In this document: one piece after another, positions 46,116-53,378 of the stretch
Layout of the letters: each line of letters opens with the position of its first letter
How positions within the stretch are numbered: the first letter of the stretch is position 1
Assembly: GCF_014201875.1 (NCBI RefSeq)
Contig: NZ_JACHFL010000003.1
Coordinates: forward strand, 124,001 to 188,000
DNA length: 64,000 bases
Direction of reading: 5' to 3'
From: Deinococcus humi
Lineage (GTDB): Bacteria; Deinococcota; Deinococci; Deinococcales; Deinococcaceae
Translations under genes and position numbers: made by a program
The notes under the pieces: model-generated
What the model was told of the DNA's origin: nothing
Database searches by the model: none
What the model saw: the letters and a program-made list of their open reading frames with translations, nothing else

Positions 46116-47018
46116 TCAGTGGAGGCCGGCGAGGTCCTCCAGGGTGGCGTGCAGCGCGTCGGTGTGAAAATCCTGGTAGAAGGCTGGGACGCTGCCGGGC
46201 CGTTCGCCCAGCCGTGCCAGGGCCTGGGAGTAAGACGCCCCGGTGAGCTCCCCGGCCTCCAGGGGGCGGCGCAGCCAGTCGGCGGGTGAGGAAAGCTGCC
46301 CCAGTTGCGCGCGCAGGAACTCGAAATGCTCGAGATTGCGCGTGAGGAGCTCGGGCGTGGTGGTGCCCCCGTGACAGGGCAGCACCACCCGCGGTTGGAG
46401 CGCCTGGAGACGCTCGAGGGAAGCCCGGGTGACCGCGAGCTGGGCCCCACCCCGCACTTGGGGAAAAGGATGCTCCGCCGCGTCGCCCGCCAGGACCGTG
46501 CTCAGCTCCGGAATCCAGATCGACACGTGATCGGGGGTGTGGCCCGGTGTGGGCAGGACGTCGAGGGTGAGGTCGCCGCCGTGCAGGGTCAGGCGCTCGG
46601 GGAAGGTCAGGTCAGGCGCGACCAGGGTAACGTCGGCGAAGCGGGCGTCTTGGGCCTGCTGCTGCCGCAGGCGGTCCAGGGCAGGGGCGGAGCGCAGGCG
46701 ATCCCGGGTGGCCTCGCTGCCGATGAGCAGGCCCGGCAGGTCTCCCTCTGGGGCGAAGAGGCGGTTGCCGTACACGTGGTCCCAGTCCGCATGGGTGTTC
46801 AGCACCAGGACCGTGCGTCCGGCAACGTCCGGGCGAACCGCCTCAATCACTTGACGCATCAGGGCGGGGGTCGCCATGGTGTCCACGAAGATCAGGAAGC
46901 GGGCGGTGACCACGGCGAAGGTATCTACCTCCTCGCCGGCACGGAACCAGCGAATCCGTGGGTCGACCTCCGGGTGACGCAGCTGCTGCACGTGGGTGGG
47001 CGGGCGCGGGCTGACCAT
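46116..47018 (-). CDS. Metallo-beta-lactamase-fold hydrolase
   Basis: A 300-residue MBL-superfamily enzyme. The zinc motif reads LNTHADWDHVYGN near residue 81 (HxDxDH rather than HxHxDH), followed by LDVLPTPGHTPDHVSIWIPE near residue 160, the aspartate in STVLAGDAAEHPFP near residue 180 and the last histidine in VVLPCHGGTT. The replaced first histidine pair member (HADWDH) is common in glyoxalase II- and quinolinate-like branches. The start at 47018 fits the conserved N-terminus; 55 upstream codons are open but GC-noisy. A CAGACT box lies six bases before the ATG. Confidence 0.85.
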   Translation of the reverse strand: MVSPRPPTHVQQLRHPEVDPRIRWFRAGEEVDTFAVVTARFLIFVDTMATPALMRQVIEAVRPDVAGRTVLVLNTHADWDHVYGNRLFAPEGDLPGLLIGSEATRDRLRSAPALDRLRQQQAQDARFADVTLVAPDLTFPERLTLHGGDLTLDVLPTPGHTPDHVSIWIPELSTVLAGDAAEHPFPQVRGGAQLAVTRASLERLQALQPRVVLPCHGGTTTPELLTRNLEHFEFLRAQLGQLSSPADWLRRPLEAGELTGASYSQALARLGERPGSVPAFYQDFHTDALHATLEDLAGLH

Positions 47019-47328
47019 GGAGAGAGTCTGCCAGGAGAGCGCCCCCGATGTCGCCGGGTGCCTGCCTGGGCCAGGTGTGGACCCGCAGAGGATCAGGGCG
47101 ACGTCTGGAAAGGGGGAGCGATCCTTCTGGAAGGAATGGTGCTGAAGGTCAGGCTGCGGCGCCACGTCCATGCGCAATGCCACAGCCCGGCAGCGGCTCG
47201 TGCCCGAAGATGCGCCACATATTCAGCGACACGGTGCCCGCCAGGTCGGCCCTGCCTGGGCCTGGCAGGTTCATGCGCCATCGGTTGGGGCTGAAGCCAC
47301 GAGGACAAGGGTATGGCAGACTTGGGCG
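47019..47328. other. Divergent region between MBL and isochorismatase-like genes
   Basis: About 310 bases without a gene. Both flanking starts are preceded by CAGACT plus six bases, which suggests two leaderless promoters facing apart. Confidence 0.5.
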
Positions 47329-48108
47329 GTGAGCCCTGAACAAGGCCGTCGATCGGTTGAGCTGCCTGTGAGGTGGTGGGGCGACGAGGACGTCCACGTC
47401 CACGGATCGCTCCCGCTCAATCCTGCGGCGACAGCCCTGGCGCTGGTGGACTGCGACGGCGGTCTCGAGCCTTCACGGTACGACCACCGGGTCAAACTTC
47501 AGGCCATCGCACCCGCGCTCCAGGCCGCCAGGGCAGCTGGGATCAGGGTGCTCTACTTCCACAACGCTCCGGGTGGCGAGGGTGGGCCGCTGAACGTTCA
47601 CCGTGACCTGCACGGACTGCGCCACGGGCGAGAGCGGCTCGGGCCGCCCGGGTGGAAGCCGGTGCGCCCGGTGTACCTGGAGGAGCTGCGCCCACAAGAC
47701 GACGAACCGGAGTTTCAGAAGGCCCATCAGGACGGCTTCCGGGACACGGCTGCTGACCCGTACTTGCGGTCGTGGGGCGTGACGACGCTGGTGCTGGCAG
47801 GGTTCAGCCTGAAGTCGTGCCTGTACCACACGGCGTGGGCGGCGCAGGAGCACAACTACCGGGTGGTGGTGTTGCGTGATGCGACGTGCCCGTCGGGCAG
47901 CAAGGAGTACGCGGACACCCTGGACCCAGGCCATCCTGAGGGGGGATGGATGAGGGGGGCGGTGTTGCGGCTGATCGAGACGAACGTGGGCTACACCTCG
48001 ACCTCCTCGGCGTTCGTCTGGGCCTGCACCGAGCTCCGGTCCGTGGTGGGGGACAAGCCAGTGGAGCCGCCAGCTCAGCTCAGGCCATCAGACCCAGGTG
48101 GACGCTGA
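47329..48108 (+). CDS. Isochorismatase-like cysteine hydrolase
   Basis: A 259-residue enzyme of the isochorismatase/nicotinamidase superfamily. The catalytic triad is visible: Asp in ALALVDCDGG near residue 43, Lys in EFQKAHQDGF near residue 130, and Cys in LAGFSLKSCLYHTAWAAQEH near residue 164. Hydrolysis of an amide or enol ether is expected; the substrate is unknown. The GTG at 47329 is chosen since CAGACT lies six bases upstream and the preceding 53 codons overlap the divergent promoter. A 20-residue Pro/Gln-rich C-terminal tail follows the domain. Confidence 0.82.
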   Translation: MSPEQGRRSVELPVRWWGDEDVHVHGSLPLNPAATALALVDCDGGLEPSRYDHRVKLQAIAPALQAARAAGIRVLYFHNAPGGEGGPLNVHRDLHGLRHGRERLGPPGWKPVRPVYLEELRPQDDEPEFQKAHQDGFRDTAADPYLRSWGVTTLVLAGFSLKSCLYHTAWAAQEHNYRVVVLRDATCPSGSKEYADTLDPGHPEGGWMRGAVLRLIETNVGYTSTSSAFVWACTELRSVVGDKPVEPPAQLRPSDPGGR

Positions 48109-48183
48109 ACCCGTGGGCTGTCAACTTTGGCCCGTCACGCTGATGGTGCATGAGCCCGCCTTACGCCATGGGCCAAACCATTA

Positions 48184-49197
48184 ATGGCTGTGCCTGACCT
48201 TACCCTGGAGCCGCTCTGGTCTATGGTCACGCACCAGACCGTGCCGTCCATGGCTCAGTGCGGGGGCCTGCTCGTGTGTCCTGCGCGGCACTCCAAACTG
48301 ATCGCGCTGGACTTCACCACAGGACACGAGCGCTGGCGGGCCAACGTCCTGAGTCCGTGGGGCAATCTGGCGCTGAGTGCCACCCATGCCTATTACCTCA
48401 ATCAATACTCGCGACTTGATGCCTTTGACCTTCGCAGCGGGACCCAGGCGTGGTCCACCGAACTCCCTGGAACCTTCGGGTGGCTGCATGCCGACGAGCA
48501 TTCGGTCGTGGCCGGCGCCTGGCGGAACTACGCTCCCCTGACGTGCCTGGAGGCCAGCACAGGACAGCGGCGCTGGACTGTGCCACTCGGCCGCGAACGG
48601 GTCTGGAGAACGGCGATCTACGCGCCGTTGCAGGCCGTCGCCGTACTTCAGGAGACGGAGGGCCGGATCCGGTGGTTCTCGCTTCACGGCAGGGCTGAAC
48701 TGCAGGCCCTGACCCTCGGTGGGCTGCGGGCCGAGTCCATCGACTTCATTCCTACAGGTGTGTTTGGGCAGGAGACACGGGGTCTGCTGTTGCGTGCGGG
48801 GGCGGGTGACTTCTACCGTCTGACCGGGCATCCAGTCTCGGTTGAACATCACCGGACCAGGCAAGACCTGCTTTCATCGCAGCTGGACGAACGTGATGGG
48901 CAGGTATTCTTTTTGAACCGCCAGCGGGCGTTCTGCGCCTATGACCTGCAGAAGCAGCGCACCCTGGTCATGGAACAGGTGGACCACCAGAGGGCGGATC
49001 ACTTGCCTGCCCGGAAGTTGGCCGACGGGACGTACCTGTTGGGAACGTCAATGGGAACGCTGTGGCACTTTGATGCGGCCGGCAAGCGGATCAGCCGCCG
49101 TCGGGTGGGCAAGCGGGTGACCACAGACCTCTTCACCGATGGCCGGACAATTGCTTTTGGAACCGCCAGTGGGACGGTGCTTGGCTTTCAGTGCTGA
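48184..49197 (+). CDS. PQQ-like beta-propeller protein
   Basis: A 337-residue protein composed of repeated four-stranded blades. Typical PQQ-like signatures are KLIALDFTTGHERWRANVLS near residue 38, RLDAFDLRSGTQAWSTELPG near residue 78 and LTCLEASTGQRRWTVPLGRE near residue 118. There is no signal peptide, which is unusual because most such proteins are exported; it may be cytosolic. The second half is less regular. No enzyme motif is seen. Function unknown; binding or scaffolding is most likely. Confidence 0.8.
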   Translation: MAVPDLTLEPLWSMVTHQTVPSMAQCGGLLVCPARHSKLIALDFTTGHERWRANVLSPWGNLALSATHAYYLNQYSRLDAFDLRSGTQAWSTELPGTFGWLHADEHSVVAGAWRNYAPLTCLEASTGQRRWTVPLGRERVWRTAIYAPLQAVAVLQETEGRIRWFSLHGRAELQALTLGGLRAESIDFIPTGVFGQETRGLLLRAGAGDFYRLTGHPVSVEHHRTRQDLLSSQLDERDGQVFFLNRQRAFCAYDLQKQRTLVMEQVDHQRADHLPARKLADGTYLLGTSMGTLWHFDAAGKRISRRRVGKRVTTDLFTDGRTIAFGTASGTVLGFQC

Positions 49198-49322
49198 GTG
49201 CTGCGCAGGTGCTGACGCGGTGAGTCTGAACTCAAAGCACTGCTTTCGCTCTGACCGACCAGAGTTGAGGGTCCACGAGCAGGACCTTGTCCCTTTGTAT
49301 GGTGGTGACACGAAAAGGTGTC

Positions 49323-49328
49323 TACGAT
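49323..49328 (+). promoter_or_regulatory. Leaderless-type -10 box
   Basis: TACGAT exactly six bases before the ATG at 49335, directing the mini-ORF/metallophosphatase transcript. Confidence 0.55.
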
Positions 49329-49334
49329 GGAGCC

Positions 49335-49448
49335 ATGCCCATTGCTTATGACGCCCGAGACCACGAGGGCGAACGCCTCGCCGTCTTCCAACAGGTCTGG
49401 GACAAAATCGCTCCACGTCTTCAGACCTGGGTGCGGGGACAGGCATGA
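49335..49448 (+). CDS. 37-residue leaderless ORF overlapping the metallophosphatase start
   Basis: Starts PIAYDARDHEGERLAVFQQV and ends QTWVRGQA; its TGA overlaps the next ATG as ATGA. It is charged and helical with no known family. Because the TACGAT box makes this ATG the first base of the message, this ORF is probably how ribosomes enter the transcript, with the metallophosphatase translated by re-initiation. It may be a functional small protein or only a leader; alternatively the C-terminal remnant of a lost gene. Confidence 0.5.
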   Translation: MPIAYDARDHEGERLAVFQQVWDKIAPRLQTWVRGQA

Positions 49449-50173
49449 AGATCGCGGTCTTCGGGGACGTTCACGGCAACCGATTCGCGCTGGAATCGGT
49501 CGCCCAGGATATCGAACGTCAGGCACCAGACGCCTGGATCAACCTCGGCGACCAGCTGTTCGGTGGGGCGGATCCGGCGGGGGCGTGGCAGTTGCAGCAG
49601 GAGCTGAAGGCCAGGCACGGGGTGCTGGAGGTGCGGGGCAATACCGACGAGCGCCTGGGCCAGCCCCTGACCGAAGCCACCGAGAAACGCGAGATGCTGG
49701 CCTGGCTCCACCGCGTGCTGCCGAAAGGTGTGGGCGCCTCCGTGGCGAAGTTGCCCACCAGCGTGACCCTGGCAGACGGCGCGGTGCTCGCGGCACACGG
49801 CGCGCCTGGCAGCGCCTGGGAGTACCTGCTGCGGGACGGGAAGCAGTGGGCGAGTGACGCCCTCGTGTGGGAGCGGCTGGGGAACACGGGCGCCGCACGC
49901 GTCGTGATCGTGGGGCACTCTCACCTGGAGCATCTCCGGCAGCTTGGGCCGCTCACGGTCGTTAACGCCGGGGCCGTCTCCCGTCAGAAGGACGGTTCCC
50001 CGCTCGCCCGCTGGGTGCTGCTGGAGGGCGAGGGGGACGCCTGGACTGTGACGTTCCGTCGAGTCGCCTACGATGTGGAGGCGGCCGCCAGCTGGGCTGA
50101 GCAGCACGCCTGCAAGGGTGCGAAGGAAGCGGCGCAGTTGCGCGCCGGAACGTCGCAGAAGCCGGTTTCGTGA
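49445..50173 (+). CDS. YfcE/MJ0936-type metallophosphatase
   Basis: A 242-residue calcineurin-like phosphoesterase with the complete metal-binding set: IAVFGDVHGNRFALES at the N-terminus, WINLGDQLFGG near residue 36, VRGNTDE near residue 63, LAAHGAPGS near residue 117, and VIVGHSHLEHL near residue 155. It would hydrolyse a phosphomonoester or phosphodiester in the cytosol. It overlaps the leader ORF upstream (ATGA) and the chromate transporter downstream (GTGA), so it belongs to one operon. Confidence 0.88.
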   Translation: MKIAVFGDVHGNRFALESVAQDIERQAPDAWINLGDQLFGGADPAGAWQLQQELKARHGVLEVRGNTDERLGQPLTEATEKREMLAWLHRVLPKGVGASVAKLPTSVTLADGAVLAAHGAPGSAWEYLLRDGKQWASDALVWERLGNTGAARVVIVGHSHLEHLRQLGPLTVVNAGAVSRQKDGSPLARWVLLEGEGDAWTVTFRRVAYDVEAAASWAEQHACKGAKEAAQLRAGTSQKPVS

Positions 50174-51387
50174 GGAACACCCAGCCCGCCTCCAGGCTGG
50201 GCACGCCATCCAGTCGGTCCTTTCTGGAAGTGCTGTTCGCTTTTGGCCGCCTGGGCCTGACCAGCTTTGGCGGTCCTGTGGCGCACCTGGGATACTTCCG
50301 CGAGGAGTTCGTCAACCGCCGCCGCTGGCTGGACGAGCAGAGCTACGCGGACCTCGTCGCCCTGTGCCAGTTCCTGCCCGGTCCGGCCAGCAGTCAGGCC
50401 GGCATGGCCATCGGCATCAGCCGCGCAGGTCTGTGGGGGGCACTCGCCGCCTGGCTGGGATTCACGCTGCCCAGCGCGGTCCTCCTGGTGCTGTTCGCGC
50501 TGGGCGTGACCGCCGTGGGGGACCTGGGCGACGCGGGCTGGCTGCGTGGCCTGAAGCTCGTGGCCGTTGCGGTGGTGGCGCAGGCCGTCCTGGGCATGGC
50601 GAGAACGCTCACGCCAGATCGTGCGCGCGGGGCGCTCGCCCTGGGGGCCGCTATCGCTGTGCTGCTCGTTCCCACCGCCTTCACCCAGGTGCTGGTGATG
50701 GTCGTGGCCGGACTGATCGGTCTCCGCCTGCTGCCTGGTGCGGGGACCGTCGCGGGCGCGGGGCTGCCACTCAAGCTGTCCAGGCACCTGGGTGCGACCT
50801 TTCTGGGGGTGTTCGGACTGCTGCTCGTCGGCCTCCCCCTGCTGCGTGAGGCGCTGGGTGGCCCGGTGCTCAGCCTGCTGGACAGCTTTTACCGGGCGGG
50901 TTCCCTGGTTTTCGGGGGCGGACACGTCGTCTTGCCCCTGCTGGAGGCTGAAGTGGTGCCGAGCGGCTGGGTGACCCACGACGCTTTTCTCGCGGGGTAT
51001 GGGGCCACCCAGGCCGTTCCTGGGCCGTTGTTCACCTTCAGCGCTTACCTCGGAGCTGTCAGCGAGGTGGGCCTTCCCCGCTTGGCCGCTGCAGCCGTGG
51101 CGCTGGGGGCCATCTTCCTGCCGTCGTTCCTGCTGGTGGCCGGCTCCCTCCCGTTCTGGAACACGCTGCGGACCCAGCCGGCCGCACAGTCGGCGCTGCG
51201 GGGCGTGAACGCTGGGGTGGTCGGCATTGTGCTGGCCGCCCTGTATACGCCGGTGTTCACCGCCGCGGTCGCGTCGGCGCTCGACTTCGCGCTGGTCCTG
51301 GGGGCGTTCGCCCTGCTGGAGCATGCGAAGCTGGCCCCCTGGTTGGTGGTGGCGCTCTCCGCACTGGCCGGGTGGCTGCTGCTGTGA
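50170..51387 (+). CDS. chrA: ChrA chromate transporter family protein
   Basis: A 405-residue two-repeat CHR-family transporter that exports chromate or related anions. The N-terminal repeat carries FGRLGLTSFGGPVAHLGYFR and the family motif LVALCQFLPGPASSQAGMAI near residue 66. The C-terminal repeat has GSLVFGGGHVVLPLLEAEVV near residue 244 followed by GYGATQAVPGPLFTFSAYLG. About ten membrane spans. The GTG start overlaps the upstream stop codon. It sits in an operon with a rhodanese-like gene and ArsO, suggesting oxyanion stress. Confidence 0.9.
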   Translation: MRNTQPASRLGTPSSRSFLEVLFAFGRLGLTSFGGPVAHLGYFREEFVNRRRWLDEQSYADLVALCQFLPGPASSQAGMAIGISRAGLWGALAAWLGFTLPSAVLLVLFALGVTAVGDLGDAGWLRGLKLVAVAVVAQAVLGMARTLTPDRARGALALGAAIAVLLVPTAFTQVLVMVVAGLIGLRLLPGAGTVAGAGLPLKLSRHLGATFLGVFGLLLVGLPLLREALGGPVLSLLDSFYRAGSLVFGGGHVVLPLLEAEVVPSGWVTHDAFLAGYGATQAVPGPLFTFSAYLGAVSEVGLPRLAAAAVALGAIFLPSFLLVAGSLPFWNTLRTQPAAQSALRGVNAGVVGIVLAALYTPVFTAAVASALDFALVLGAFALLEHAKLAPWLVVALSALAGWLLL

Positions 51388-51442
51388 GTGGGCCCATGCC
51401 CCCGCCACAGGCTTGGACCCGGCGCTGGACAGAGGAAAGGAC

Positions 51443-51748
51443 ATGAAGAGACTGGCACCTGAGGACACACCAGCACTGCAAGAAAAAGCGGACGCGCTGG
51501 TCACCGTAAAAGTGCGCCGCCCTGGGGAGTCTGGCGCCGGACACCTGGAGGGGGCAGTGCACACACCCAGCGCCGAATGGCGGCGCCTGATGGAGCGCCC
51601 CTTCGGCGGCCCGGTCGTCGCCAGCTTGGACCATCTGAGCGCTTCTCGGGGTAGACAGGCGGCAACCCGGTTTGCAGCGCTGGGCGCCAATGCCAGCGTG
51701 AGGGCAGGGAAGCGCCCTACGTGGCCCAGAGGCGAGGGAGCCCGGTGA
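51443..51748 (+). CDS. Rhodanese-like protein lacking the catalytic cysteine
   Basis: A 101-residue protein with rhodanese-like order: [20 protein letters not shown], then [20 protein letters not shown] (compare DxREPxEYxxGHIPGAxxIP), then [20 protein letters not shown] where active rhodaneses have PVVVYCxSGxRS. The cysteine position is Leu, Asp or Ser here, so sulfur transfer is unlikely. A strong GGAAAGGA ribosome-binding site precedes the ATG. The stop overlaps the arsO-like start (GTGA), showing the gene is still embedded in a working operon. Either an inactive binding domain or an early pseudogene. Confidence 0.65.
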   Translation: MKRLAPEDTPALQEKADALVTVKVRRPGESGAGHLEGAVHTPSAEWRRLMERPFGGPVVASLDHLSASRGRQAATRFAALGANASVRAGKRPTWPRGEGAR

Positions 51749-52830
51749 ATGTTGGCCCAGGAGTGGACGGAGCGTATGACGTCCTGGTGATCGGCGCAGG
51801 GCAGGCCGGGCTGGCGGTTGCGCGCGAGTTGAGCCGCACTGGGCTGTCGTACGTCGTCCTTGACGCGCAGGAGGGCGTAGGGGCGGCCTGGCGCCACGCC
51901 TGGGACTCGTTAAGGCTGTTCTCCCCGGCTCGCTGGAGTTCCCTGCCTGGCTTTCTGATGCCCGGTGGGGAAGAGGAGTACCCCCGGCGGAGCGAGGTGA
52001 TGGCCTACCTCGCCGAGTACGAGCGGCGCTACGGACTGAACATCCTGCGTCCCGTCCGGGTGCAGGCCGTGATCCGCAACGGCGAAGGATTTCGGGTTGA
52101 AACCAACCGGGCCTCCTTCCAGGCGCGCTTCGTGGTGAGTGCGACGGGCACCTGGGACGCGCCCGTGATCCCGGACGTCGCTGGGAGGGCGGAATTCCGC
52201 GGTCTGCAGGTGCACTCTGCCTTCTACCGCAGGCCGCAGGCCTTTGCCGGACAGCGGGTGGTGGTGGTTGGCGGCGGCAATTCAGGCGCCCAGATCCTCG
52301 CCGAAGTCTCGAAAGTGGCGGACACGACCTGGGCCACCCTCAGGCCCCCGACCTTTCTGCCGGACGACGTGGACGGGCGGGTGCTGTTCGACGTGGCGAC
52401 GCAGCGGTACCGGGCGCAGCAGGCGGGAGTGGCATTCAGCGCTCCGTCGCTGGGCGACATCGTGATGGTGCCGGGCGTCCGTGAAGCGCGCGAACGGGGC
52501 ATACTTCACGCGCGGGCGATGTTCACCCGCATGACCGGGAGCGGCGTGGTCTGGCCCGATGGGCAAGATCAGGACGTTGACGCTGTGATCTGGTGCACGG
52601 GGTTCCGGCCGGCGCTGGAGCACCTGGCGCCCCTTGGGGTTGTGGGCCCAGAGGGGCGCGTTCAGGTGCAGGGAACGCACTCGGTCAGGGAGTCCGGGCT
52701 GTGGCTGGTGGGGTACGGGAATTGGACGGGGTTTGCCTCTGCCACCCTGATTGGCGTGGGGCGCAGCGCCCGGGCCACCGTGGGCGAGATCCGAGACGCG
52801 GCTGGACGGCAGCCCCCATCCGAGAACTGA
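51745..52830 (+). CDS. ArsO-like flavin-dependent monooxygenase
   Basis: A 361-residue NAD(P)H/FAD monooxygenase. The FAD motif is [20 protein letters not shown] near residue 14; the NADPH motif is [20 protein letters not shown] near residue 172. The segment [20 protein letters not shown] after the FAD motif is typical of the ArsO group found beside arsenic resistance genes. The C-terminal ATG-like motif is [19 protein letters not shown]. Translation starts at GTG overlapping the upstream stop. An ArsR-type regulator follows, consistent with metalloid stress, though the substrate is inferred. Confidence 0.82.
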   Translation: MNVGPGVDGAYDVLVIGAGQAGLAVARELSRTGLSYVVLDAQEGVGAAWRHAWDSLRLFSPARWSSLPGFLMPGGEEEYPRRSEVMAYLAEYERRYGLNILRPVRVQAVIRNGEGFRVETNRASFQARFVVSATGTWDAPVIPDVAGRAEFRGLQVHSAFYRRPQAFAGQRVVVVGGGNSGAQILAEVSKVADTTWATLRPPTFLPDDVDGRVLFDVATQRYRAQQAGVAFSAPSLGDIVMVPGVREARERGILHARAMFTRMTGSGVVWPDGQDQDVDAVIWCTGFRPALEHLAPLGVVGPEGRVQVQGTHSVRESGLWLVGYGNWTGFASATLIGVGRSARATVGEIRDAAGRQPPSEN

Positions 52831-52895
52831 GACCATTCAGTCGTGCTGAACAGCAGGGTTCTCCACCTTTCCTACCCTGTCCCCTCCGCCCACCA

Positions 52896-53378
52896 ATGGT
52901 CTTGGAGGTGAAGGGTGATTCAGGACAGCGCGTTGCCATTCTTCTCCGTCAGGAGCCCTTTCCATACCTGACTTTCGATGGGACGGTGCAGGTGTTCAAG
53001 GCGCTGGGGGGCACGCACCGCCTGGGGACGCCGCACTGCCTCGCGACCACCGATGGAAGCGGCTGTTCCACCGGGCAGGACATCTGCATCTGCGACGTTC
53101 AGGAGACGCTCGGCCTCAGCCGGCCCACCACCAACCATCACATGAAGTTCCTGATGGATGCTGGCCTGATCAAGACCGAGAAACGAGGCAAGAACCCGTC
53201 CTACACCCTGACAGAGGCTGGCTCACAACGTCTTGATGGCGAAATCAAGTGCCCAGCTACCCCACCCAAGCAAGCCACCACAGTCAGCCTTGGGGTCTAC
53301 ACTGATCTATGGACCGCCTGCCGGGGTCTCCACTGCCGGGCGCGCTTGCTCCGCTGTATGGCCGCGAGCATGACCTGA
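52896..53378 (+). CDS. ArsR/SmtB-type regulator with atypical C-terminus
   Basis: A winged-helix regulator: VQVFKALGGTHRLGTPHCLA (helix preceding the metal site), DICICDVQETLGLSRPTTNH then HMKFLMDAGLIKTEKRGKNP (recognition helix and wing). Cys in CIC and further cysteines near residues 45-57 could bind arsenite or heavy metals. Typical ArsR proteins end soon after the wing; here about 45 extra residues (VSLGVYTDLWTACRGLHCRA and on) overlap the start of the next gene by 70 bases, so the original stop was probably lost. Start codon uncertain (ATG 52896, TTG 52902, GTG 52908). Confidence 0.75.
   Translation: MVLEVKGDSGQRVAILLRQEPFPYLTFDGTVQVFKALGGTHRLGTPHCLATTDGSGCSTGQDICICDVQETLGLSRPTTNHHMKFLMDAGLIKTEKRGKNPSYTLTEAGSQRLDGEIKCPATPPKQATTVSLGVYTDLWTACRGLHCRARLLRCMAASMT

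Noticed and set aside
50068..51897. 609-residue minus-strand frame
   Set aside because: Antisense to the chrA operon; low-complexity Gln/Arg-rich translation typical of shadow frames.
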